Source of the DNA: Lachnospiraceae bacterium
Lineage (GTDB): Bacteria; Bacillota; Clostridia; Lachnospirales; Lachnospiraceae
NCBI GenBank assembly: GCA_024682075.1
Contig: JAIKZQ010000033.1
Span: 1-64,000, forward strand
Direction: 5' to 3'
DNA length: 64,000 nt
Shown here: positions 17,888 to 25,622 of the stretch, in pieces
Layout of the letters: the number at the start of each line of letters is the position of its first letter
Numbering within the stretch: the first letter of the stretch is position 1
Program-made: the position numbers and the translations under genes
The notes under the pieces: generated by a model
What the model was told of the DNA's origin: nothing
The model's database searches: none
The model's input: only the letters and a program-made list of their open reading frames with translations

Positions 17888-18356
17888 CAGTATTCTCCAG
17901 TGCAATGATCTTGACGTCATAGCTGACGGAATCGTTTGCCTTTACATGGCAGACATCTCCCACCTTGTGATGAAGCAATGCCTTGCCGAGAGGGGATTCA
18001 TTGGTGATCATCCCGCTGAGAGAATCGGCACGCACGGTGGTGACGATCTTGAACTTCTTCGTCATGTTCTGACCGACGAATTCAACGGTCACCGTATTGT
18101 TCAATCCCACCTCATCCTCTTTTGATTCATCATCTATGATCGTTGCTGTCTTGATCATATTCTCAAGATAATTGATACGTGAGTTATTCTGCCTGTTGAA
18201 CTTCTTTGCGGCGTAGTATTCGAAATTCTCGGATCTGTCACCCTGGGCTGCAGCTTCCCTGACATCCTCGACTGCCTTCGGACGCACAACCAGCTTGCGG
18301 TATTCGATCTCCTCTTCCATTTTCTTTATGTCGGATTTAGTCAGCTTATCGTACAT
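17856..18356 (-). CDS. GreA/GreB-like transcript cleavage factor
   Basis: A 166-residue protein with an N-terminal coiled coil (about 1-78, including AAAQGDRSENFEYYAAKK, the conserved GreA tip region with its acidic residues) and a C-terminal FKBP-like fold (about 80-155, with SPLGKALLHHKVGDV). Gre factors enter the RNA polymerase secondary channel and rescue backtracked complexes. Its ATG follows the mraY-like stop directly (TAAATG). A GreA-like protein within an envelope operon is unusual; this may be a second, specialised copy rather than the housekeeping greA. Confidence 0.85.
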   Translation of the reverse strand: MYDKLTKSDIKKMEEEIEYRKLVVRPKAVEDVREAAAQGDRSENFEYYAAKKFNRQNNSRINYLENMIKTATIIDDESKEDEVGLNNTVTVEFVGQNMTKKFKIVTTVRADSLSGMITNESPLGKALLHHKVGDVCHVKANDSVSYDVKIIALENTDDAGDEIRSY

Positions 18357-19322
18357 TTACTTCACCATCCCAAGTGCTATGAGTGATATGAGAACCTGCA
18401 GGATCAGGAATCTGTTCACGACCTGCGTATTGGACCAGCCGCCCTTCTTGCGGAAATGATCATGAAGAGGTGTCCTGAGATTCTTGAGGAAAGGAAACTT
18501 GAAAATTCTGATGACGGTCACCTTGAAAAGGCCCAGGCCTCCGTCAAGCAAAATGATGAGACAGAGCATCAGGTACATGAACGGAGCACCGGTAAGAAGG
18601 ACCGCTATCGCCAGAAACGCTCCTATCGCCCTTGAGCCCGCATCTCCCATCAGCATTCTCGAAGGTGTTGAATTGTACCACAGATATGCCAGCAGAACGG
18701 ATATCATGAAGAGCACGTTTGCGCCCATCTCAATCGATTTGCCCAGCATGAGAGCCAGAGCATAGATTGAAACGACACTTGCGATTGAGACAGCACCGCA
18801 CAGTCCATCAACTCCGTCACAGCAATTGGTGACATTGATGCTTCCCCACACGAGAGCAACCGCCAGGATTCCGAAGACTACCGGATGAAAATGAACATCG
18901 GCACCTGCAAGTGCAAAGTGGACATCCGAGCCGTTGTGATAGATATATACCACTGCAGTCATGACAGAAACCGCAAGATCCAGGATTCCCTTTTTGAGTT
19001 CGCTCCACGGAACTGATGATGCATCGTCAAGGAATCCCGTGAGCATGCAGAGAATGATGATCAGAAAATAAAGCAGATATTCGAAAGTGATCATCCCGAA
19101 AAATACGGAGATGAGTGTAAAGACCAGTATGAAGACAATGCCGGCTCCCCTGGGCTTTCCAATGGATTTCGAGCCGTCCACGGCAAACTCTCTTCCGCCG
19201 TCGGTCGGCAGTTTCTTCTCAAATATCCTGAGCCCGATGAACGTGAGCACAAAAGCAAGAAGTGCCCCGATCAGGATCACGGTATTTCTGGTTTCAATAT
19301 CCTCGACAAACCTAAAGATCAT
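18357..19322 (-). CDS. mraY: MraY-type phospho-N-acetylmuramoyl-pentapeptide transferase
   Basis: Transfers phospho-MurNAc-pentapeptide (or a related sugar-phosphate) from UDP to undecaprenyl phosphate at the inner leaflet. The 321-residue protein has about ten membrane helices with GFLDD near 90, NVTNCCDGVDGLCG, MGDAGSRAIG, and the MraY-typical PLHDHFRKKGGWSN near the end. ATG 19322 has a GGAGG ribosome site; a longer frame from 19346 is not preferred. It is the first gene of the operon and is not in a dcw cluster. It could be the main MraY or a paralogue acting on another polyprenol-linked sugar. Confidence 0.82.
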   Translation of the reverse strand: MIFRFVEDIETRNTVILIGALLAFVLTFIGLRIFEKKLPTDGGREFAVDGSKSIGKPRGAGIVFILVFTLISVFFGMITFEYLLYFLIIILCMLTGFLDDASSVPWSELKKGILDLAVSVMTAVVYIYHNGSDVHFALAGADVHFHPVVFGILAVALVWGSINVTNCCDGVDGLCGAVSIASVVSIYALALMLGKSIEMGANVLFMISVLLAYLWYNSTPSRMLMGDAGSRAIGAFLAIAVLLTGAPFMYLMLCLIILLDGGLGLFKVTVIRIFKFPFLKNLRTPLHDHFRKKGGWSNTQVVNRFLILQVLISLIALGMVK

Positions 19323-19382
19323 ACTCCCACCTCCGGAAATCCGCAAAGATTCCCGATTTATGTATTCTTACTTTAACGATTT

Positions 19383-19408
19383 ATTATAACATTTTTAGGC
19401 CCTAAAAA
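19383..19408 (-). promoter_or_regulatory. Promoter and palindrome ahead of the mraY operon
   Basis: Minus strand TGTTATAAT gives an extended -10 (TATAAT 19388-19383). Immediately upstream the palindrome TTTTTAGGCCCTAAAAA (19392-19408) occupies the spacer/-35 zone, where a repressor could sit. No good -35 hexamer is seen. Confidence 0.5.
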
Positions 19409-19442
19409 TCCATAAAAGATAGCTGAAACATGGAGAGGGGAG

Positions 19443-19533
19443 GTGAACAGAGGGACGGTGAACAGAGGGACGGTTCCGTTGTTCACTTTGTGAACTTCGG
19501 AACCGTCCCTCTGTTCACCGTCCCTCTGTTCAC
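19443..19533. repeat. Long hairpin built from GGACGGTTCC-type repeats, copy 4
   Basis: Two 44-base arms (19443-19486 and 19490-19533) pair at 42 of 44 positions around a 3-base loop. Each arm holds a 15-base direct repeat (GTGAACAGAGGGACG) twice. A further partial unit continues to about 19545. It lies between tRNA-Val and the mraY promoter. Confidence 0.85.
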
Positions 19534-19560
19534 CCCTCTGTTCACCCTCTCTTGTCTCAC

Positions 19561-19593
19561 AAAAAAATCCTCTGCGGTGATTTCGCAGAGGAT
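19561..19593 (-). terminator. Terminator after tRNA-Val
   Basis: Perfect 10-bp stem (19567-19576 with 19584-19593), 7-nt loop, and seven T on the minus strand, 7 bases beyond the tRNA 3' end. Confidence 0.85.
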
Positions 19594-19600
19594 AATGAAG

Positions 19601-19674
19601 TGGGACCAACAGGGTTCGAACCTGTGACCTCCCGCACGTCAAGCGGACGCTCATCCCAGCTGAGCTATGATCCC
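19601..19674 (-). tRNA. tRNA-Val(GAC)
   Basis: A 74-base cloverleaf on the minus strand. The acceptor GGGATCA pairs with TGGTCCC; the D-arm contains AGCTCAGCTGGG; the anticodon stem CCGC/GCGG encloses the loop TTGACGT, giving anticodon GAC (valine, codons GUC/GUU); the T-arm is ACAGG-TTCGAAC-CCTGT. CCA is not encoded and must be added enzymatically. Its own terminator follows. Confidence 0.95.
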
Positions 19675-19799
19675 ATTTAGATGAACCGCCTGATGCTGTC
19701 AGGCTTTTTCAACACTTGTCCATTATACTAGGTGACATGCCTAAATGCAAGAAAAAAATACCCGTAAAAAGTACCCTGCATTCATCTGCAAAAAACTCT

Positions 19800-19838
19800 G
19801 AAAAACAGGCAGCGCCCCGCTTTCGCGAGGCACTGCCC
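19800..19838 (-). terminator. Terminator of the gntR-lplBC-lipoprotein operon
   Basis: GGCAGTGCC (19837-19829) pairs with GGCGCTGCC (19816-19808), with a T-rich tail to 19801 on the minus strand, about 35 bases after the lipoprotein stop. Confidence 0.8.
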
Positions 19839-19872
19839 ATTAAAAAGTTTTTGAACTTTTCACCGGCTGAAA

Positions 19873-21591
19873 TTAGTCAAGCCATTCCTTATCGCCATAG
19901 AGTGCTTCCCAAGCCTGGGTACGCTCGTCGATAATAGCCTGTCCGCCTGCTGCGAGGTAATCAGCCATGAGCTCATCCCACTTCTGGTCGAACTCTTCGA
20001 CAGAGCAGCTGAGGCAGATGTCATAGATCTGATTTCTCTTAGCATTGAGAGCTTCGCCCATTCCGGTCTCAGCTTCGATAGTGGTGATCTTTGCATTCTT
20101 GGTCGGCTTCTTGCCGCTGTTAGCCACGGCATTTGCCTGTGCTACATCTGCAGGATCACAGCTAGCGTAGTTGTGAGAAAGGGAAAGGTCGGTAAGGTTA
20201 TCATCCATGAGATGAAGTCCGTTACAGGTAATGGTGAGGTCGATGTTCTGTCCGGAGTTCATGATAGGAGCGCCGGTAGCAGGGATGATCTCGATAGCAC
20301 CATCGGGAAGAACGTTGTGAGTAACGCCTTCATCACCGATCTGGAGATACTGGATGTGCTCAGGATCAGAGATCCAGTCAAGGTAAAGGAGTGATGCAAG
20401 AGGCTCATCGTTGGTTGAAGGGAAGAAGATCTTTCTGTCACCAGCGGTAGAGTCACAGTACTTGATGTACTCGCCGTTAGAAGCTTCGAAGCAGTCAACA
20501 GCTACGAACTTAGCATCGGGTCCTACAAGTCTTGCAAGGTTAGCCTGGATGGAATCCTCACCGCCCCTGAAGGGGTAATCCCAGTTGTGCATGAATGCGC
20601 CTACATAACCTGCCTTCATCATGTCGTCCTCAGCGGTGTCGCCATCATGAAGTGCGAACTCGTCCCACATAAGTCCCTCGTTGTACCACTGGTTGAGAAT
20701 TCTCATAGCTTCTCTGGTACCGTTCTGAGTGAGCTTTCTGTCGTCAAATCCGTTTACGTAGAACTCTTTGTCAGTGATGTTAGGGTCGATCATGGACTCG
20801 ATGAGAAGAGCTGCTCTCCAGCCTACATCAACTGAGCATGAGAAAGGAACCATCTTGTCAGCGTCAGCGCCAAGAAGGGTGCCGGCGTTGTCTCTGAATG
20901 CAACAAGCATGTCATAGAACTCCTGTCTGGTGGTAGGAGCCTGAAGTCCAAGTGCATCGAGCCAGTCCTGACGAACGAAGGTTACGATACGGTTGTTGTT
21001 AGCGCGCTTTCCTTCGATTGCCCAAAGGGTTCCGTCGGTAACGCTCTTATCCCAGTACATATTGGTGGTTCCGAGCCAGTTCCAAAGGTTAGGGATATCG
21101 TTCTTGTAATCAACTACAATGTTCTGAAGATCGAGCACACCGCCCATGTCAGCATAGGTCTGAATGGTAGCATAGGAATAGGTAAGGCAGATGTCGGGAG
21201 CGGTTCCTGCTGCAAGAAGGTTGTTGATCTCATCAACCTCGGTCCAACGGGGAACTGCAACGAACTCAACTTCTACGTTGTGATCTGCAAGCATTCCGGC
21301 CTTGATGTAATCGGTGTACATATTGTTGGTGGGATCGGTACCACCGTCATTACCACGGTCATAAACCTCAACGGTAATGTGTCTGGTCTCAGCGAATCTG
21401 CCGTCAACGAGCTCAGCGCTGTTTCCTCCCTCGATCTCTTCTCCGGTACCGGTATAGGTATCCTGAGAAACGGGAGTTGTAGCGTCAGGCACACCAACGC
21501 CTGTCTGTCCGCCGTCACCAGAAGTTCCGCAGGCTGCCATGGAAAGAACCATAGAGCCGGCAAGAAGCAATGACAAAACTTTCCTCTTCAT
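19873..21591 (-). CDS. Sugar ABC transporter substrate-binding lipoprotein (LplA/LipO type)
   Basis: A 572-residue extracellular solute-binding protein. The signal peptide MKRKVLSLLLAGSMVLSMAAC ends in the lipobox LSMAAC, so it is anchored by its N-terminal Cys. The large two-lobed body fits the family 1 binding proteins that serve LplB/LplC-type permeases (oligosaccharide uptake). ATG 21591 has an AGGAGG-type ribosome site; an upstream extension to 21642 is not credible. It is the last gene of the operon, 73 bases after the second permease. No ATPase gene is present, so a shared MsmK-type ATPase elsewhere is expected. The sugar cannot be inferred. Confidence 0.88.
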   Translation of the reverse strand: MKRKVLSLLLAGSMVLSMAACGTSGDGGQTGVGVPDATTPVSQDTYTGTGEEIEGGNSAELVDGRFAETRHITVEVYDRGNDGGTDPTNNMYTDYIKAGMLADHNVEVEFVAVPRWTEVDEINNLLAAGTAPDICLTYSYATIQTYADMGGVLDLQNIVVDYKNDIPNLWNWLGTTNMYWDKSVTDGTLWAIEGKRANNNRIVTFVRQDWLDALGLQAPTTRQEFYDMLVAFRDNAGTLLGADADKMVPFSCSVDVGWRAALLIESMIDPNITDKEFYVNGFDDRKLTQNGTREAMRILNQWYNEGLMWDEFALHDGDTAEDDMMKAGYVGAFMHNWDYPFRGGEDSIQANLARLVGPDAKFVAVDCFEASNGEYIKYCDSTAGDRKIFFPSTNDEPLASLLYLDWISDPEHIQYLQIGDEGVTHNVLPDGAIEIIPATGAPIMNSGQNIDLTITCNGLHLMDDNLTDLSLSHNYASCDPADVAQANAVANSGKKPTKNAKITTIEAETGMGEALNAKRNQIYDICLSCSVEEFDQKWDELMADYLAAGGQAIIDERTQAWEALYGDKEWLD

Positions 21592-21664
21592 ATTTTCCTC
21601 CTTTGAATTATATTTTAGCGGCGTGTTTGCCGTTAAAACCACTTTGGAAATACCCCTTTAACGA

Positions 21665-22552
21665 TCACTCCTTGACTGCACCGAGGGTAACACCCTGAAT
21701 GAAGTACTTCTGCAGGAAAGGATAAATGCAGAGAATGGGGATCGTTGAGAACATGACGATCGCTGCCTTGAGCGATTCCTGAAGACCGGGAGCCGACCAT
21801 CCTTCCTGAGTCTGGACCTCTACCTGATTGATGTTGTTCAGGATGTTATAGAGGAGAAGCTGCAGGGGATAGAAATCCTTGTTCTTCATGTACATAAGGG
21901 CGTCTGAGTATCCGTTCCATCTTCCAACCGCATAGAAGAGAGCCAGGGTGGCAAGCACGGGCTTTGACAGGGGGAGATAAATCTTGAGCAAAACCGTGAA
22001 ATAGCTTGCACCGTCGATCTCAGCTGACTCTCTCAGCGATTCAGGGATACCATAGAAGAAACTCCTGAGTATTATCATGTTGTAAACGCTCAGACATCCG
22101 GGAACGATCAGTACCAGAGGATTGTCGAGCAGTCCGAGCTTCTGCATCAGCAGGTAGTTAGGGATGGTACCTGCATTGAAGAACATCGTGATGGTGATGA
22201 ATGCGTTGATCACCCTTCTTCCCTTGAGTGCGGGGAAGATGAGAGGATATGCGCACAGTGTGCTCATTGCAAGGCTGAGGAACGTGCAGATGAGGGTAAG
22301 GAATGCGGTCCATCCGAATGCCTTGATATACTTGATGTCCTTAAGGACTGTGGTATATGCATCAAAGTTGAATCCCTTGGGAATCAGGTAAACCTCATGC
22401 TTTATCAGATAATCAGTGCCCGAAAGGGACTTGGCAAGAAGGTTTATCATGGGGAGGAGACAGATCAGCGCGATGAGGACGCAGATAAAAACTATGACCC
22501 AGTCTCCGATCTTGGTTTTTAATGAATGTATCTCTCTGCTGCTTTCTTCCAT
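21665..22552 (-). CDS. Sugar ABC transporter permease (LplC/YtcP type)
   Basis: A 295-residue inner-membrane permease with six hydrophobic segments. The conserved EAA loop is ESLRESAEIDGASYFTVLLKIYLPLSKP near 180-205, which contacts the ATPase. The C-terminal PFLQKYFIQGVTLGAVKE is typical of CUT1 YtcP/LplC subunits. It starts 9 bases after the LplB-type gene ends and pairs with it as a heterodimer to import the sugar delivered by the lipoprotein. Confidence 0.9.
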   Translation of the reverse strand: MEESSREIHSLKTKIGDWVIVFICVLIALICLLPMINLLAKSLSGTDYLIKHEVYLIPKGFNFDAYTTVLKDIKYIKAFGWTAFLTLICTFLSLAMSTLCAYPLIFPALKGRRVINAFITITMFFNAGTIPNYLLMQKLGLLDNPLVLIVPGCLSVYNMIILRSFFYGIPESLRESAEIDGASYFTVLLKIYLPLSKPVLATLALFYAVGRWNGYSDALMYMKNKDFYPLQLLLYNILNNINQVEVQTQEGWSAPGLQESLKAAIVMFSTIPILCIYPFLQKYFIQGVTLGAVKE

Positions 22553-22561
22553 GACTACCTC

Positions 22562-23551
22562 CTACAGTATTCCGCGCTCACCCATGTTACGTGAGAACCA
22601 GTTGGCGAGCACCAGGAATATGACGTTTACTATCGATTGGAACAAACCGACTGCTGTAGTCAGCGAGAACTGCAGTGACTTGATACCGTATTTATATACG
22701 AAGGTCGAAAGAACTTCTGCCTGCTGCATGACAAGATTGTTCTGCAGTGCGAAAGGTCTGTCGAAGTTGGAACCGAGGACATTACCGAGTGCAAGGATGA
22801 GCAGGACAACGATGGTGGATCTGATTCCGGGAAGGGTGATGTGCCACATCTTCTGGAAACGTCCGGCACCGTCAACGGATGCTGCCTCATAGAGCTCGGG
22901 AGAGATTCCGGAAATGGCTGCCAGGTAGATGATGGAGTTCCATCCGAAGGACTGCCAGATACCGAGACCGATGTATGTCTTGACCCAGTTAGCTCCGTCT
23001 TCAAGGAACTTGACAGCGGGGAATCCCATTCTCTGGATGACCATATTGACAAGACCGCTTGAAGGTGTAAAGAGCTGAAGTGCAATACCATAGATGATGA
23101 CCCAGGAAAGGAAGTGAGGCATGTAAGCTATGGTCTGAACCGACTTCTTGAAGAACTTGAACCTGAGCTCATTGAGAAGCAGTGCGAAGATGATAGGCAC
23201 CGGGAATCCCACGATGATGTCGAGCAGGTTCAGGACTATCGTATTTCTCAGCGCATAGAGGAAATCCTTGTTCTGGAATGCCTTGATGAAATACTCGAAT
23301 CCGTGATTCTTGGCCCAGGGCATCTCAGCAACCGTCTGGACTATGCTGTACTTCTTGAATGCGATGAGTATGTAGTACATGGGGCTGTACTTAAACACCA
23401 CAAAGTAAGCGATGGGAAGAGCCAAAAGCAGGTACAGCTGCCAGTATCTCTTGATGTACACCGAGACAGGCTGTTTAGCAGGCTTTGCTCTCTCCGGCTT
23501 TTCAAATGCGAAATTACCGCCTGAGTTTTTGTTATCTTCGGTCTTAGCCAC
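22562..23551 (-). CDS. Sugar ABC transporter permease (LplB type)
   Basis: A 329-residue permease: a charged N-terminal cytoplasmic tail (about 1-30), then six membrane helices. The LplB-typical opening is present (YWQLYLLLALPIAYFVVFKYSPMYG-like), and the EAA loop is ELYEAASVDGAGRFQKMW near 235. It forms the translocation pore with the LplC-type partner. It sits 10 bases after the GntR regulator gene. Confidence 0.9.
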   Translation of the reverse strand: MAKTEDNKNSGGNFAFEKPERAKPAKQPVSVYIKRYWQLYLLLALPIAYFVVFKYSPMYYILIAFKKYSIVQTVAEMPWAKNHGFEYFIKAFQNKDFLYALRNTIVLNLLDIIVGFPVPIIFALLLNELRFKFFKKSVQTIAYMPHFLSWVIIYGIALQLFTPSSGLVNMVIQRMGFPAVKFLEDGANWVKTYIGLGIWQSFGWNSIIYLAAISGISPELYEAASVDGAGRFQKMWHITLPGIRSTIVVLLILALGNVLGSNFDRPFALQNNLVMQQAEVLSTFVYKYGIKSLQFSLTTAVGLFQSIVNVIFLVLANWFSRNMGERGIL

Positions 23552-23561
23552 GTTAGCCTCC

Positions 23562-24239
23562 TTATGCCTTGAAGTATTCAGGTCTCTGACTCCTGATCTC
23601 TTTTTCGTCTATCTTGTAACGGGTCAGGTGCTTGTTTACGAGCTCCACTGCCGTCTGCTTGTCTTTTGCCTTGATGGCTTCGAGCATCTTGCGATGATCC
23701 CCGACCACCTTGAAATCCTTAACCGTTTCCACCGAAAGTGTCCTGACTCTGTCGAAATGGATCATCAGTGTTGAATGGATCTCATATATGATGTCCTTCT
23801 TTGCGATCTGGTAAATGGTCTTGTGAAACTGGTTATCCAGCTCAAAGATCTTCTCGGTCATTCCTTTCGAAAGGTAGAACTCCTGAAGTGAGACATTATC
23901 TTCGAGAAGCGCTATGCCTTCATCATCCGCCTGGTCACATGCTTCTTCGATGACCGCAGTGTCCGTCACCCTTCTGAGGAATCTTGCCTCTTCAACCATC
24001 TTGGGGTCTATCAGGGATACAAAGCTTCCTCTCTGAGGATATATCTCTATCAAATATGCCTTGCCCAGTTCGATGATTGCTTCCCTGACGGGAGTTCTCG
24101 ATATTCCGAGTTCGGCCGCAAGCTCATTTTCAGAGATCGAAGTGCCGGGCTTTAAGTCAAGCGAGATGATATTTCCCTTAAGGACTCTCATCGCATAATC
24201 TCTTGCAGTTTCCTTCGGGAACTTGGGATATACTTCCAT
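23562..24239 (-). CDS. GntR-family (FCD) transcriptional regulator
   Basis: A 225-residue regulator with an N-terminal winged helix (about 5-75; AMRVLKGNIISLDLKPGT, SENELAAELGISRTPVREAI) and a C-terminal helical FCD ligand domain carrying acidic/His metal-ligand candidates (QFHKTIY, GDHRKMLEAI). FCD regulators bind small acids or sugar acids and usually repress their own uptake operon. ATG 24239 has a GAGAGGA ribosome site. It is first in the operon with the permeases and lipoprotein. A near-palindromic GATACACTTGTATAC at 24272-24286, just upstream, is a good candidate operator. Confidence 0.88.
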   Translation of the reverse strand: MEVYPKFPKETARDYAMRVLKGNIISLDLKPGTSISENELAAELGISRTPVREAIIELGKAYLIEIYPQRGSFVSLIDPKMVEEARFLRRVTDTAVIEEACDQADDEGIALLEDNVSLQEFYLSKGMTEKIFELDNQFHKTIYQIAKKDIIYEIHSTLMIHFDRVRTLSVETVKDFKVVGDHRKMLEAIKAKDKQTAVELVNKHLTRYKIDEKEIRSQRPEYFKA

Positions 24240-24271
24240 TTTTTCCTCTCTGCTGCTGGTTTTCAGGGGAT

Positions 24272-24286
24272 GATACACTTGTATAC
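24272..24286. promoter_or_regulatory. Candidate GntR operator
   Basis: GATACA-CTT-GTATAC is an inverted repeat of 6-base half sites, 33 bases upstream of the gntR start, in the style of FadR-subfamily operators. The gntR-licD divergent gap otherwise shows only an AT-rich stretch and the licD promoter candidate. Confidence 0.5.
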
Positions 24287-24501
24287 TACCATTCCTGTGA
24301 CTCAAGTTTATCAATAATACGTTTTCTTGTAAATGAAATTTTCACTTTTTAGACATAAAAAGTTCATATATTCTTTTGTGAAAAATGCATATGATGGATG
24401 ATAAATTTTTAACAAAATACCCATAAAAATACCGGTTTTATCCGTACCGGCACCCTGCCCCGCGGCTTTGCACCGCCACTTATCATCAGCTTTTTCCGCA
24501 C

Positions 24502-24530
24502 TTGTAGAGGCTCATCATTTCGGATAAAAT
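24502..24530 (+). promoter_or_regulatory. Candidate promoter of the first licD gene
   Basis: TTGTAG (24502-24507), a 17-base spacer, and TAAAAT (24525-24530), 59 bases upstream of the licD start. Confidence 0.4.
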
Positions 24531-24588
24531 TATGTAAGTAAAATATGTCAGCTTCATGATCTGACACCCTATTCTCCAGGAGGACCAA

Positions 24589-25509
24589 ATGGATTTTTCT
24601 TATGAATATTTCAAGGCAGAAATGCGCGGAGAGACGCTGATCAGTGAGACCACCAAGAAAGCATGGGCTGCTTCGGTCGAAACTCTGAGCGAAGTGATCC
24701 GGGCCATAGAGGCACGTCATCTCCATTACTGCGCGCTGTACGGAACCCTGCTCGGAGCCGTAAGACATAAAGGATTCATCCCCTGGGATGACGACATCGA
24801 CATCGGAATGCCCAGAAGCGACTATGAGATTTTCAGAAAAAGCTGCTTTGAGGACCTTCCCGAGGGATATAATGTCATGGACCCCTGTGAAGAGGACGTG
24901 AAGGGGCTCGACATTCTGAGGATCAACAATACGCTCGACCCGAACATGGATCCCGAATTCCTGCAGAAATACCACGGATGTCCTTATATCATCGGGGTGG
25001 ACGTATATCCCATTGACAATGTCCCGGATGATGATGAGATGGACGGCGGGATCTGCGATGCGCTGACACTGATCGCCAGGATCCTGACGATAGACGATGA
25101 CATTGAAAATGCCACAAGGGACGACTTGCTCGAAAGAGCCGAGATGATCAGGATAATCGAAAGCTCATGTCACTGCTCTCTTCCCGAAGATGAGATGTTC
25201 CACATAAACCTGATGAGACAGTTCGACAGGCTTTCCTCCGCATATAAGGGAAAGAAAACCGAAAAAGTCACGGTTTACAGAAATCACTATTTTCTTCCGA
25301 AGCACGTATTCCCCAGAGGAACCTTCTCCCAGACCATCGATCTGCCTTTTGAGAACATCACGATAAAGGTTCCGAAGGATTTCGATGCCGTGCTCAGGAC
25401 GATGTACGGCAATTACATGAAGCCGAGACAGTGGAAGAATACCGTTCATCAGTACGGATTTGAAGACCAGCAGAGATTCATATACGATGCGATCGGATAT
25501 CTGATGTAA
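24589..25509 (+). CDS. LicD-family phosphotransferase
   Basis: A 306-residue LicD protein with a nucleotidyltransferase fold. The key block YGTLLGAVRHKGFIPWDDDIDIGM near residue 50 carries the GxLLGxxRHxGFIPWDDDxD signature with the metal-binding aspartates. LicD enzymes move phosphocholine or other phospho-alcohols from a CDP carrier to sugars. No membrane segment or signal is seen, so it is cytoplasmic. The ribosome site AGGAGG is strong. It converges with the first flagellin gene across a shared bidirectional terminator; with a second LicD just past the second flagellin, a role in flagellin modification is plausible but not shown. Confidence 0.88.
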   Translation: MDFSYEYFKAEMRGETLISETTKKAWAASVETLSEVIRAIEARHLHYCALYGTLLGAVRHKGFIPWDDDIDIGMPRSDYEIFRKSCFEDLPEGYNVMDPCEEDVKGLDILRINNTLDPNMDPEFLQKYHGCPYIIGVDVYPIDNVPDDDEMDGGICDALTLIARILTIDDDIENATRDDLLERAEMIRIIESSCHCSLPEDEMFHINLMRQFDRLSSAYKGKKTEKVTVYRNHYFLPKHVFPRGTFSQTIDLPFENITIKVPKDFDAVLRTMYGNYMKPRQWKNTVHQYGFEDQQRFIYDAIGYLM

Positions 25510-25555
25510 GCAGAAAATAATACCATATCTGACAATACATAATACTTACACACCA

Positions 25556-25585
25556 AAAAGAGGAGACCTTTCGGTCTCCTCTCTT
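25556..25585. terminator. Bidirectional terminator between licD and flagellin 1
   Basis: GAGGAGACC (25560-25568) pairs with GGTCTCCTC (25573-25581) around TTTC. A run of A precedes it and T-rich sequence follows, so it can serve both converging genes. Confidence 0.85.
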
Positions 25586-25622
25586 TTGCGCGTGAACTAC
25601 ATTTGTTCTGCAGTACCGGATA

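Noticed and set aside
19430..19654. Short frames on both strands over the long hairpin (products rich in GTVPLFT)
   Set aside because: These are translations of the repeat itself, seen on both strands, with no ribosome site.
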